A stretch of DNA of 64,000 bases, taken from Nyssa sinensis. Lineage: Eukaryota > Streptophyta > Magnoliopsida > Cornales > Nyssaceae. Shown in pieces: positions 54,431 through 64,000 of the stretch. The translations under genes and the position numbers were made by a program. How positions within the stretch are numbered: the first letter of the stretch is position 1; every line of letters starts with the position of its first letter. Location of the stretch: contig CM018038.1 in the NCBI GenBank assembly GCA_008638375.1, positions 33,626,169 through 33,690,168 of the forward strand, given 5' to 3'. The notes beneath the pieces are model-generated. The model did no database searches and was not told the DNA's origin. It was given only the letters and a program-made list of their open reading frames with translations.

Positions 54431-55215
54431 TGTAACACTCACCCATTAACATTACTTATGGTTGTTCGCTCACTTGATGTAAACAGAGATCCTTTTTGCC
54501 CTTGTGAAAATGATGAAAAACTTTTTGCTCCTGAAATACCATATCTTAGTGCAATTGATGCACTCATGTATCTTGCAAATTGTATACAATCATACATTGC
54601 ATTTGCTGGCCAAATATAGTTTTGTTTCAACTCGAAGACATTAGAATGACATCAACTATATATTTCGCTATGTACGAGGGACAATTGATATGGGCTTACT
54701 TTATTCAAAGGGATCCAAATCACCAATAGTTGGATATGTAGATGCTGATTATCTTTCTAATTCACATATTGCCATATCACAAACCGGATATGTGTTCACT
54801 TCTGGTGACACTGCTATATCATGGAGATTTACAAAGCAAACAATGACTGCTACCTTTTCAAACCACTCCGAAATTCTTTCATTTCATGAGACAAGTCGAG
54901 AATGCATATGATTGAGATCTATGGTTCAGCATATTCGCGAATAATGTGGGTTATCTTTCATTAAAGACGGTCTGACGATAATATATAAAGATAATGCAAC
55001 GTGCACTATACAAATTAACGAAGGTTACATTAAAAGAGATAGAATCAAACACATCTCAACAAAGTTCTTTTATACTTATGAGCTCTAAAAGAGTGGTAAT
55101 ATTATTGTACAACAGACATGCTCCAATGACAATTTGGCTGATTTGTTCACTAAGGCATTACCAACAACAACTTTCAAGAAGCCAATACACAAATGTGATA
55201 TGTGCCAACTCAAAG
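54428..55215 (+). pseudogene. Copia RT C-terminal region and RNase H, decayed
   Basis: Reads YLSAIDALMYLANC, GLLYSKGSKSPIVGYVDADY, TGYVFTSGDTAISWRFTKQT and NLADLFTKALP, the RNase H end of Copia pol. Confidence 0.87.
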
Positions 55216-55283
55216 ATTTGAACCATTAAAGAAGCAATTCTCATGCCATAAATAGGGGGAGCATGACACCGAATGAGGAGTAT

Positions 55284-55630
55284 TGAAAACTTATAGACTA
55301 ATGGGTCCCATGCTATTATATATATACCATATATATGCTGAGGCGACAAAAAAATAGAAAGCGACAAAGAAATGAAAGACGACAAAGATCCTGAGGCGAC
55401 AAAATATTTATATATATATATATAGAGAGAGAGAAAGATAGAGACTTTGAGAGTACATTTTTATTTCAGATTGAAAGTGGTAACCTGTTGTAAGATTAGT
55501 GAGATCCTCTATTGTATTCGCTTATATAAATAGTTAAATGTCTTTTTTTTTATTTGTAGATATAGAGTTAAAATCAAACCACGTAAATATTTATGTGCAC
55601 TTGTGATTGGCTTTATACATAAATTTTACA
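55284..55630 (+). repeat. 3' LTR of the Copia element
   Basis: Begins TGAAAACTTATAGACTAATG and ends CATAAATTTTACA. It has an extra GACAAA-rich block and a longer TA/GA run than the 5' LTR. Confidence 0.9.
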
Positions 55631-55957
55631 ACCCATATTATTTTGGACAAAATTGCCATCCTTCCATCAGCGTGGTTAAAAGAAATCCATTGCATTTAGG
55701 GCGGGTGGATGTGGGGAAGTCGATTGACCATTTAACCCGCCCCATCACCACCCGGCACCCTCCCGTACAGACACATCCGCTTTAAACCCGAGCAATGAGC
55801 TCTCACTTGGTCTACTACCGTAGTGTCTGCACACCGAATCGGAATAGCAATTCTGATCCTGCTAATTCATTCCCCCAGCTCCACTACCTCTTCTTCTAGT
55901 TCTTCTTCGTCATATCTTGCTGTGTTTGCTATTCAAAGTTCAAACTGCTAGGTAATA
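55631..55957 (+). promoter_or_regulatory. TIC40 upstream region and 5' UTR
   Basis: The region between the Copia 3' LTR and the TIC40 start codon. It is GC-richer than its surroundings, and the last 100 bp are CT-rich like a plant leader. No clear TATA box was found. The LTR is close enough that it could supply upstream promoter sequence. Confidence 0.4.
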
Positions 55958-56135
55958 ATGGAAAACCTAGCCCTAGTTTCTTCCCCCAAAATTGTACTGG
56001 GTTGTTCTGCCAACCCCAAAGATATTGTCTCCAGTAGGTACTCCTTTGGCCTTCCCAGTCTATTTCGAAAGACTAGAAGAAGCGGCGGCCCCACCAAGCT
56101 CATAACTTCCACTTCAGCTCTCTCTTCGTCTCAGG
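55958..56135 (+). CDS. TIC40: TIC40 exon 1 (transit peptide)
   Basis: 178 bp from the ATG at 55958 to donor CAGG|gtaatc. The protein starts [15 protein letters not shown], as in TIC40. Another good donor, GATG|gtaatt at 56179, was rejected because joining it to exon 2 gives an immediate stop. The chosen donor leaves one base, and G|TG makes valine. Confidence 0.85.
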
Positions 56136-56199
56136 GTAATCACAGGTCGAGCCCCTCTAAAAATCCCCAAAACAGATGGTAATTCTCTTCTCTCTCTTT

Positions 56200-56240
<41 letters not shown>

Positions 56241-59200
56241 CACACACACACATACGCTCGCGCGCACACATATATGCATATTTGTATGTACGTATATATA
56301 TGCGTGTGTTATCTATGTGTATGTGTGTATGTATGTATATGTGTATATATATGTGTGTGTGTGTGTGTTTGTGTGTGTGAATGAGTTAAAAGGCATGAAC
56401 TAGTGGTTTTTGATGCATATTACCTAGTTATTTTAGTTCAAATTATTAATATATGTTTTTCTTTTTTTTGTGATAAGTAATGAGAAATTAGATTAAAAGG
56501 CACCCAAGGGGGGCGCTCCCATGTACCCCTCCCATGTACAAAAGAGAGAAACTCAAGTTAAAAGAGTTTCATATCACTAAAGAAATCTACCATATCTCCT
56601 GCCAAAGGATTACAAGAACCTTTAACCCATACATGCAAGGAGAACAAAAAAATGCTTCTAACCCTATTAAGGGGGATTTCCACCCACTCAAAATTTCTTT
56701 TATTTCTTTCTTTCCAAATGTTCCAAAAAATACAAAGAGGAATGACGTCCCAAGCCTTCCGAATATGCCTGATTTTGCACCCATTCCTCCAACTAGCCAA
56801 ACACTCAAAAATTGTCCTTGACATGACCCACAACAAACAACCAAACAAAGCAAAAACACATTGCCACAGGTCACTTGAAGCCTCACAATGGAGCAAAAGA
56901 TGATTCACTGTTTCCTCCTCCCTCTCACGTTGCACACCTATTGGCCATATGGAAACCCCTTTTTTTGAGGTTTTCACCGGTTAAAATGGACTTCCAAGTT
57001 GCTACCCATCCAAAAAAAGCTGCTTTCAATGACGCCTCTGTCTTCCAAATGCTTTGCCACGGAAAATTTGAACTCCCTCTCCTCAAAAGAACCTTGTAGA
57101 AGGATTTGACTGAGAACTCCCCCCTTCTTAGGGACCCATCTGATTTTGTCCCTATGATGCGGGAGGGACTTGATCTTTTGCAAGATCTCCAACAACCTAG
57201 ACAGCTCCTCCACTTCCCAATCATGGAAAGTCCTTCTAAAGAGCGGGGTCCAACAAAGTTCTCTCCCTTGACTATGAACAAAATCAGCCACCCACACCCC
57301 CTTGTTAGAAGTAACTTGGAAGAGGAGGGGAAACTTTTCCTTAAGAGTAACCTCGGAAGCCCCATACATCTGACCAAAATTTAATTCTCTCCTCCGACCC
57401 TACAACAAAGACGACATGCCTCCAAAAATCAGTCCCCCCTTTTCTGAAACTCTTCCACAATCCCTGCCCGTGATGGCCTTCCACCTCCTCCGAGAGCCAT
57501 CCTCCCCCCAGTACAACCATACTTAGCCTCAATAACTCTTCTCCACCTATTAATATATGTTTTTGTATTTAGATATGTATGTAATCCATTTACTAAAACA
57601 ACACAGCCAAGAAACACAACCTTGTAGAAAAGAGAACTTTTTTTGTTCCATATAGAGCTTCTCCTTACAAAGAATCTTTCAGACTTGGCACAAATGAATC
57701 AAATGTTTGTTTTTGGGTTCGACTATAGATATCAATGTATCATCAAAATAGACAACTGTAAATAGCCCCATTAAAGGTTTAAGTACCCCTGTGAAATGTC
57801 ACATAAGGTGCTGGGTACATCTAATAGCATTATTTTAAATCTTGGTATTAGGAAATATAACGTCGAGGTGTAGCAGAAGTATCAGTCGATACATAATGAG
57901 AATTAGAAATTGCTACCATGAATTTGTATCCATCATTAATGAACCTCTTAAAAGTCACTAATATGCATGGTTTGACTCAATTTGTCACATTTTATTTTAT
58001 CTTTGATAAGTGACATTTTTATTTTTAATTATTTGTTTTCAATTTATGGTGTGCAGAAACATGTTTTACTTATTGTAGCAATGCTAATAAGAAAATATCA
58101 CCTATTATGATGAACATTTCACTAAGTTAAACTATTATAAATTAAAACTAGAAATGCTCTTATAAGTTCATATTAATTATTCGTAAAAAAAAATAATTCT
58201 TGGTAAGACAATTCTAATTTCTACAATACTACAGTTACAATGGAAATATTACTAGATATTAATTTTTCCATTACTACGTGATCCATAACTCATTACATAC
58301 CGCTCCACGACGAATTACTCTTTTTTATTTGATCAGTCCATAATGAAGTAACTAGTGGAAAATATATTGTGGCACCTCTAATCCTCTTCTTCAATGTTGG
58401 GCGTTGTCACTACTCGTTGCACCACCAACTATTGCCCCCTGCACGAATTACTCTTCTAGATTTTCCACTAGCAACTCGCAATTTCTTTTCACTTTTGCCC
58501 CTTCCAACACCATACTTATATCTACCTTTGTAGGCCTTGGTCAGTTTTTGGGCCTGTCTGCTTACTTTCAGTACCTTAAACAGCACCAAAATTCCTCTGG
58601 GCTGCACCATCAACTTGTCTAGATAGCGGCTTCCTTGCACCACAGCGCCATACTCTCTTTTCCGGCATTGAGTCATTTTGTGGAGCATCTCTTAGATTGA
58701 ATGAGCAAATAAACCTCATCTCATCTCTAATAGACATATTCAAGCCTGAGAGAATGTGTTGTCATTTGTTCATTACTCTTGCTTAAACCTACCCAAACAA
58801 AGAGATTAATAAACTTAGAGCTGTATTCTTTGACCATCAGACCCCTTTGCTTCAACAAATGTTTTCTCTCATACAACACCGTGTTTCTTCTGGAGTTCTT
58901 TTGTTTGGTTCCCCCTCTTTAACTCTGAATAAAGGATGATTTGCTACGTTGTTAGTTTCCATCAGTTTCTTCTTCTAACACTTTTTCCCCCCTTTCCTTG
59001 TCTGATTTTGTATGGGATTTGTTGTCTTATTTATTTTTGTTTTTTGAGTTTAGCCCTGATGAATATGGGACAATTAATGGAGTTTGTTGAGTAGTCCCAA
59101 AGTTCTTTTTTGTTTTAAATAGTTGGTTACATTATTATAACACCACAGTAGCATTGTTAAACATATGCTTCTTGTATCCTTACCGTTTATACAATGCTGA

Positions 59201-60147
59201 GGATTGGTTTTTGTTGCATTCCTGTCCTTATTTGGACAGAAGATATGAGGGGCTAAACTCTCCTTGAGTAACCTTCCTCTGCTTTGGTTTTCCGTCATTG
59301 AGGAACAACATGGGATCTGAAGTGTAGAAGTTCATATGTCTACATATTAGCGGTTCCTTTTTATCTGTATTTCTTTCATTTCGAGCACAAATGAAGTCCA
59401 TGCGTGTGTGTATAAGTTTGTATATGTTTTCTAGGGTGACTTGAACACTGATTTACATAGTTGTCTTGAGTTTGTAATCAATTTATGGTTCCTCCTCCTC
59501 TTTTGTCTTGGGATAAGGTTATAGTAACTTTACACCTAAGGTGTTTTGCCTTTTTCCTTGTCATCCTTGTGAATTTGTTGCCTTTTCTTCCTTTCAGTCT
59601 TGTTTATCTTTTTTGCTGGGTGTGCTTCTGCTTCCTCATCTTCTTGTGACACATTTTTGTAATACAGTGCTACATAACTTGGTGAGGGAAAGTTTTGCAA
59701 GCATTTCTTCTTCAACTAGCCAAGAAACATCTGCGGTTGGCGTTAACCCCCAGCTTTCTGTGCCACCCCCGCCGTCACATGTGTAATAATTTTGATCTTT
59801 TTGTTATCTTTTTGGAATTCCTTTTATTGTTAACAACATTGTTGTATGATTAAGTAACAATTCAATTGTTAATATGCCAACTACTGTCAGAATTCTGTGT
59901 TCTTTTGACTTTAAAATTTTTCCATCCATTCTCATACTTCGTAATAATTTGGTTATGTTTCTAGAGGGTCACCTCTCTTTTGGATTGGAGTTGGTGTTGG
60001 GCTCTCAGCACTTTTTTCATGGGTGAGAATGAGGATCTTGCATACTTTTGCCTCAACAACAGTCAATAGTTTTTATTGGATGCCTTTTTTTTGGTGGATT
60101 TGTTTTTGACAATCTATAATACATGGCAGGTGGCTACAAACTTAAAG
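55958..60147 (+). CDS. TIC40: TIC40, chloroplast inner-envelope import co-chaperone (5' exons 1-4, partial)
   Basis: TIC40 is an inner-envelope protein with a stromal Hsp70/Hsp90-organising-type domain that links TIC110 and Hsp93 during protein import. Four exons join in phase: 55958-56135, 59668-59782, 59965-60022 and 60130-60147, giving about 123 residues. Residues 1-60 form a transit peptide ([15 protein letters not shown], rich in S, T and basic residues). Then come [20 protein letters not shown] and [10 protein letters not shown], and the single transmembrane segment [19 protein letters not shown], which is close to invariant in TIC40. VATNLK follows. The usual protein is near 430-450 residues, so the TPR-like and Sti1/DP regions lie right of the window. 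Intron 1 is 3.5 kb with a LINE and a Gypsy relic. Intron 4 exceeds 3.8 kb and contains a TIR element and a Copia. Confidence 0.95.
56202..56379. repeat. Compound microsatellite (TA)n, (CA)n, (TG)n
   Basis: About 35 bp of TA, then CA-rich, CGCG, TATG- and TGTG-rich stretches, directly after TIC40 exon 1. Confidence 0.95.
56461..57547 (-). mobile_element. 5'-truncated LINE J with perfect 17-bp target duplication
   Basis: A minus-strand LINE of 1.09 kb in TIC40 intron 1. It runs from [11 protein letters not shown] at the 5' end through [58 protein letters not shown] and VNHLLLHCE (zf-RVT) to a 3' UTR (GAGCGCCCCCCTTGGGTGCC) and A tail. Identical 17-bp duplications tattaatatatgttttt lie at 56444-56460 and 57548-57564. 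The perfect match and long open stretches mark it as the youngest LINE in the window. Confidence 0.95.
56558..57532 (-). pseudogene. LINE J ORF2 C-terminal part (post-RT and zf-RVT)
   Basis: Three overlapping open stretches (57341-57532, 56925-57377, 56558-56977) encode consecutive parts of ORF2 and are joined by only two frame changes. The zinc region [15 protein letters not shown] and the C-terminal [15 protein letters not shown] are well kept. The RT itself was never inserted because of 5' truncation. Confidence 0.85.
57580..57900 (-). pseudogene. Gypsy reverse transcriptase relic
   Basis: The minus strand shows [16 protein letters not shown] with the catalytic YFDD box (57750-57739), a HLCQV-like phrase and a [25 protein letters not shown] stretch, the order of Gypsy RT. 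Frames change several times. No LTR was found; it is an old relic in TIC40 intron 1. Confidence 0.65.
58350..58720. other. Unassigned gene-like stretch in TIC40 intron 1
   Basis: Open on both strands: 58410-58688 minus (basic, [20 protein letters not shown]..) and 58404-58622 plus. It is GC-richer than the intron around it. I do not recognise either product. The minus-strand reading is lysine/arginine-rich and could be a captured gene fragment. Confidence 0.3.
59668..59782 (+). CDS. TIC40: TIC40 exon 2
   Basis: 115 bp, acceptor tgtaatacag, donor CATGT|gtaata. It encodes [20 protein letters not shown] and [17 protein letters not shown], ending in the proline-rich stretch before the membrane segment. 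Confidence 0.95.
59965..60022 (+). CDS. TIC40: TIC40 exon 3 (transmembrane segment)
   Basis: 58 bp, acceptor gtttctag, donor TGG|gtgaga. It encodes [19 protein letters not shown], the membrane anchor. The first base completes the valine split with exon 2. Confidence 0.97.
60130..60147 (+). CDS. TIC40: TIC40 exon 4, 18-bp micro-exon
   Basis: Acceptor acatggcag, donor AAG|gtgagt. It encodes VATNLK in phase 0, the residues that follow the anchor in TIC40 proteins. Both splice sites are strong. Confidence 0.88.
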
Positions 60148-60695
60148 GTGAGTGTCACTTTTTTACAAGGTACGCATGCTCATGTTTTTGGGAGTTAATC
60201 ATCTTTTTTTCCTCAAACCAGCAGGAGGGCTAATTCATTTATTTAATCAAGGTTGGGTTACTCTATTTGTGAGCAGTGGTATTACGGCATACGGTTTCTG
60301 TCTCACATATAATGTTTAAAATTTGAAAAAGTCTATGGAATTTGTTCCATCATTTGTGCTGATGTCTCGCTTTGTTGTTAATGGCATAGGTTTAGAACAA
60401 TCTGTTACTCAAATATTTTACTGTGTCTTAACGAGTCGTCCATGTATCTTGTTGTTTTTTTGTACCACCTTTATTTGTCATCTTTAAAATAAAACTCATC
60501 ATTTCAAGATTACTATCAACCTTGCAGTTTTGTTCATGGGAAACTCTGCTTGTCTGCAACGTTTCACTATTTTGAAAATATCATGCATTAGTGAAAAATT
60601 GGTAACCATTGTTTCTTACTAAGTACACAAACATGTTTCTTGGAGTTATTATCTTTTTTCCCCCCTTCAAACTAGTAGGACTAATTGATAAGAAA

Positions 60696-61225
60696 CTAAG
60701 AAGTACGGATACGGATACGGATACGGATACGGATACGGACACGGATATGGCACGACACCGACACACAGAGACGCCATTTCTCAAAAAAGTAGAACACGGA
60801 CACGTTGAATATATTTAAATTTTTATATTTTTTTATATGACCACATAATAAAAACCTTAACATTATTTCCATTAAAATTGGCATAAAAACATATAAATCA
60901 CAAAAATATTATTAAGATACCAAAATTACAAAGCTATTAAATAAAAATTCAAGAACTTTATTTAATCATCAACATTCATGATTTAAGTTTCAAAACAACT
61001 ATTACATAAAATATAAATGTATATATAACTAAAAAAAGAACTAAGGAGAAGAGGAGAAAGCAAGGACAAATTGAAAAAAAACAGAAGAATGAAAACGTGT
61101 CCGAAATTAAGAAAAAAAATTGGATTTTTTTTTTCCACATGTCCGACGCGTGTCCGGGAAGTGTTCACGAGTGTTGGTGTCCGACGTGGACACATGAGCC
61201 AAAATATAGTGTCCGTACTTCATAG
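60696..61225. mobile_element. hAT-like CTAAGAAG-family element with expanded hexamer in its end
   Basis: Begins CTAAGAAGTACGG and ends GTGTCCGTACTTCATAG. The flanks ataagaaa (60688-60695) and gtaagaaa (61226-61233) form an 8-bp duplication with one mismatch. The left end contains six TACGGA hexamers in a row (60704-60739). It is 530 bp with no coding sequence. Confidence 0.8.
60704..60739. repeat. (TACGGA)6 hexamer array
   Basis: Six exact copies, then CACGGA. It lies within the left terminal repeat of the hAT-like element; the other copies have one or two units at this place. Confidence 0.97.
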
Positions 61226-61899
61226 GTAAGAAATTTAATGTAGAATTATTTAATTGAGGTGGATTACTATATTTGTGAACAGTGGCATTACAACATAAGA
61301 AAATGGTTAAAATTTGAAAAAATTCTATGGAATTTGTACCATCTTTTGTGTTGATGTCTCCTCTTGTTGTTAATGGCACGAGTTTAGAATAATCTGCTAC
61401 CCAAATATTTTATTATGCCTTAATCAGCCATCCATTTATCTTGTTTTTTGTTACCACCTCCATCTATCATCTTTAATAATACTCCTCATTTCAGTTTTAT
61501 TTTTACTTTTGGTGCTTGGCCAAAAAACTTGGTACCTTTGCAATTTCCAAAAGTAAAGCTGATAACTTCAGCTCCTTTTTCTTTTTCCCGGGGGGGTGGG
61601 GAGGAATACATTACCTCCAAGATTTATATTAACTCTGCAGTTCGTGGGAAACTCTGCAACATTTCACTATTTTGATCATATTAATGAAAAGATTAAATTT
61701 TACATTATATCATTTTGAATTTCAAATTCTTCAATTTCAATTAATTGTTTATATTTTGTAGTGGAATGCGGAACAGTTGTATTTATGACAATATAGTTGT
61801 ATTTTTTGGATCTACATTGGAGCAGCCCCTCGGAGCCTTTTGTTTGATACTGACACTTACCATATAAATATTTCATCGTGGAAATTTATATTGCCTATA

Positions 61900-62027
61900 G
61901 TTGTATTTTCTAATAGATCCTCCTAAACAATTTACATCTGAAGCTTTTAGGGTTTGTAATAAGAGAAGAAAAAAAGAGAAGAAAGAGAGAAATTCAAGAG
62001 AATAGGAATATTTCAAATATTCTAACA
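61900..62027 (-). repeat. Copia 3' LTR (start defined, end uncertain)
   Basis: On the minus strand it begins TGTTAGAATATTTGAAATAT directly after the polypurine tract GAGGGGGAG. The matching 5' LTR lies outside the window, so its length is not known. Confidence 0.65.
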
Positions 62028-62059
62028 CTCCCCCTCAATCTGGTAAATAAATATTACAC

Positions 62060-62640
62060 ATGCCCAACTTGCTTAAAACACTATGAAAATCTTACTTGAT
62101 ACTCCATACTCCTTTAGTCAAGACATTAGCTAATTGTTCTTTAGTCTTTTCAAAAGGAGTGCAAATAAGACCAGAACTCAGCTTCTCCTTAATAAAATGT
62201 TTGTTCAATTCAATATGTTTGGTTCGATCATGTTCAACTATGTTATGTGCAATATTGATTGCTGTTTTGTTGTCACAATAGAGTCTCATTGGACCACACG
62301 AGTCAACACAAAGCTCTTATCATTATAATTCTCAACCACTGAAGTTCACAAACTCCATGTGTCATAGCTCTAAAATCAGCCTCGGCACTGGATGTTGCAA
62401 CAGCTAACTGCTTCTTACTACGCGAAGTCACTAAGTGGCTTCCAACAACTGTGCAATATCCAAAGTGGACCTTCTATTTGTGATTGACCATTCCTAGTCT
62501 GCATCCGTATATGACTCCAACCTCATATGATTGTGTCTAGTAAACAATAGACCTCTCCTAGGAGCTCACTTCAAGTATCGAAGGATTCCGTCCAAATGAG
62601 ATGATCGTGGAGAATACATAGACTAACTCACCATACCTAC
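62060..62640 (-). pseudogene. Copia RNase H region
   Basis: Reads LRLYCDNKTAINIAHN (RNase H D), EHDRTKHIELNKHFIKEKL and KTKEQLANVLTKGV, with KKQLAVATSSAEADFRAM before it. An internal stop lies near 62470-62640. Confidence 0.85.
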
Positions 62641-63931
62641 AACATAGGCAATATTCGTCCGAGTATGTGAGAGATAAATAAACTTGCCCACAAGCCTCTA
62701 ATATTTGCCTGTATCAACCTTTGTATCATCACTATCCTCACCAAGCTCATGATTTAGCTCAATTGGAGTGTCACAAGGTTTGCAACCAAGCATTCCAGTC
62801 TCATCCAATAAGTCTAGAACATACTTCTGCTAAAAAATAAAAATTCCCTTTTCTATACCAAGGAAATACTTCAAGGATCCTAAATCCTTCATCTTAAATT
62901 CCTTAGCTAGATAGGACTTCAAAGCTTGCACTTCTTCTGCTTCATCACCAATTATGACAATATCATCTATGTAAACTATCAATATAGTGATCTCTCCTTG
63001 CTTGTGCTTGATAAAGAGAGTGTGATTAACCTGGCTTTGCTTATACCCATACTCATGTGTATACTAAATGTCTCAAATCAAGCTATAGGAGATTGTTTTA
63101 GGCCATAAATAGATTTCTTCAACTTGTAGACCCCTTCAGAAGAGAGAGATGGAAAACCAGGAGGAACATCCGTATACACTTCCTTTTCCAAATCTCCATG
63201 AAGGAAGACATTCTTAACATCTAGTTGTTGAAGAGACCATCCCAAGTTTGTTGCCGAAGAAAGTAATACTCTAATGGAATTCATCTTTGCTACCGGTGCA
63301 AATGTCTCTTGATAATCAATGTAAGTTTGTGTGAAACCCTTAGCCGCCAATCTAACTTATACTTCTCCATTGATCCATCCGCTTTATGCTTTACTGTAAA
63401 TACCCATTTGCACCCAACTGTTCTTTTCCCTTGAGGAAGAGTTACAAAATCCCAATTATCATTCTTCTGGAGAGCTCTCATCTTTTCTTCTATAGTTGCC
63501 TTCCAATTAGGATCTGCCAATGCAACTTTCCAATCCTGTGGAACAGAAACAGAAGAAAGAGAAGAGACAAAAGCACGATAGGAGGATGTGAGTGATTGAC
63601 AGGACATGCAGTTTGAGATAGGATGTTTAGTGCAAGATTGAGCTCCTTTATGAACTGCAATAGGAATAGTATCATCCATAACGGGAGAGGTAGAAGGAGC
63701 TATGGAAGGTTGGGAAGTCTTACCCGGATTCGAAGAATCCAACTGACAATTAGTATGAGAAGGATTAGTGGTCTCACCATTTTTCCTCCTAGGATAGAAC
63801 AACATTTCTTTAGTCCCTGCACTTTGTTTTTCTCCGTCCACCTCAAAAACTGAAGACACAAATGGTAAACTGAGGTAAAGGTTGATGATGAGAAGAAGGT
63901 GTACCACAAGAAGACAACTCTTCACTACCAT
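62640..63931 (-). pseudogene. Copia reverse transcriptase and preceding linker
   Basis: Reads ALADPNWKATIEEKMRALQK, NDNWDFVTLPQGKRTVGCKW, KGFTQTYIDYQETFAPVAKM, LQQLDVKNVFLHGDLEKEVY, GVYKLKKSIYGLKQSP and ILIVYIDDIVIIG, with the catalytic box as YIDD (62973-62962). A frame change near 63350 and stops near 63100 and 62830 break it. The catalytic aspartates are intact. Confidence 0.9.
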
Positions 63932-64000
63932 TCTCCCCCTTAAGAGGAGTCTTCAAATTAGGAAAATAAGAAGTAGACTCAAAAAAAGTGACATCCATAG

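Larger units (their letters stand above)
50208..55630 (+). mobile_element. Copia retrotransposon, both LTRs, highly decayed
   Basis: A plus-strand element with LTRs at 50208-50523 and 55284-55630 and the Copia domain order gag, protease region, integrase, reverse transcriptase, RNase H in between. Stops occur in every domain. After the 5' LTR comes ATACGTTATTAGCAAAAAGC, perhaps a degenerate primer site of the TTATCAGCACG type. A polypurine-like AGGGGGA lies at 55254-55260, about 24 bp before the 3' LTR start, so the true LTR start may be slightly earlier. No target duplication could be confirmed. It sits about 0.3 kb upstream of TIC40. Confidence 0.92.
56136..59667 (+). other. TIC40 intron 1, 3.5 kb
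   Basis: Holds a microsatellite field, a LINE with a perfect target duplication and a Gypsy RT relic, with ordinary T-rich intron sequence from about 58700 on. Another small exon inside cannot be excluded. Confidence 0.75.
60245..61690. repeat. Direct duplication of about 0.35-0.43 kb in TIC40 intron 4
   Basis: The block at 60245-60600 recurs at about 61255-61690. Shared stretches include TTTAAAATTTGAAAAA-like sequence, GTCTATGGAATTTGT, GATGTCTC..TTGTTGTTAATGGC and GGGAAACTCTGC. The copies are clearly diverged, and the second carries extra sequence. The hAT-like element 60696-61225 lies between them. Confidence 0.85.
61900..64000 (-). mobile_element. Copia retrotransposon, 3' half, 5' part outside the window
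   Basis: A minus-strand element in TIC40 intron 4. From the right edge it has the linker after integrase (MDVTFFES..), the reverse transcriptase, RNase H, a polypurine tract (GAGGGGGAG) and the start of its 3' LTR (TGTTAGAATATTTGAAATAT) at 62027. The lower LTR boundary could not be fixed and may extend below 61900. It has few stops and is younger than the Copia at 50208. Confidence 0.9.

Noticed and set aside
56136..56182. TIC40 exon 1 extended to the donor at 56179
   Set aside because: Joining it to exon 2 gives an in-frame stop at once; the donor at 56136 joins in phase.
56176..56403. Open frame of Y, I, C and V repeats
   Set aside because: It is a translation of the TA/TG microsatellite field after TIC40 exon 1.
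57548..57617. Continuous minus-strand frame joining LINE J to the Gypsy relic
   Set aside because: It is a chance fusion across the LINE target duplication, not a real protein.

Overview
The window is nuclear DNA of a flowering plant, almost certainly a TE-rich eudicot with large introns. It holds canonical GT-AG plant introns, plant L1-type LINEs, tRNA-derived SINEs, Copia and Gypsy elements, and many TIR elements and MITEs. No tRNA, rRNA, organelle or bacterial gene was seen. The species cannot be named from the sequence.

Two real host genes were found, both in pieces and both running out of the window. On the minus strand, positions 6332-37040 hold the first seven coding exons of TAF5, a TFIID/SAGA scaffold subunit. 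These exons encode about 230 residues: the LisH motif and the TAF5 N-terminal domain. The WD40 half lies beyond position 1. On the plus strand, positions 55958-60147 hold the first four coding exons of TIC40, the chloroplast inner-envelope import co-chaperone: transit peptide, linker and transmembrane segment. The rest lies beyond position 64000. The two genes are divergent, with about 19 kb between their start codons, and every exon junction joins in phase.

Layout: 1-4655, minus-strand LINE in TAF5 intron 7. 5039-5887, Mutator-like TIR element. 6332-6677, TAF5 exons 7 and 6. 6678-26255, TAF5 intron 6 (19.6 kb), a nest of LINEs, SINEs and DNA elements. 26256-29030, exons 5, 4, 3 and 2. 29031-36864, intron 1 (7.8 kb) with TIR elements, SINEs and LINE pieces. 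36865-37040, exon 1. 37041-40158, promoter and MITEs. 40159-43974, a 3.8-kb solo-LTR-like element. 43975-50207, decayed retroelement relics and a hAT-type MITE. 50208-55630, a decayed Copia element with both LTRs. 55958 onward, TIC40, with a recent LINE insertion and a Gypsy relic in intron 1, and a duplicated segment, a hAT-like element and a minus-strand Copia in intron 4.

The strongest structural result is the insertion history that can be read in TAF5 intron 6. An old LINE (from about 11305 to 23615) was split by a TIR element (11657-16091, 8-bp target duplication) and by a second, nearly full LINE (17110-22858). The TIR element was itself enlarged by another repeat, a Mutator-like element (12415-13757) and a third LINE (13915-15272). 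Two groups of non-autonomous TIR elements recur. One has CTAAGAAGCAC ends and 8-bp duplications. The other has ends built of short repeated motifs and 9-10-bp duplications. These are the best candidates for something undescribed. I saw no sign of a new enzymatic or defence system.
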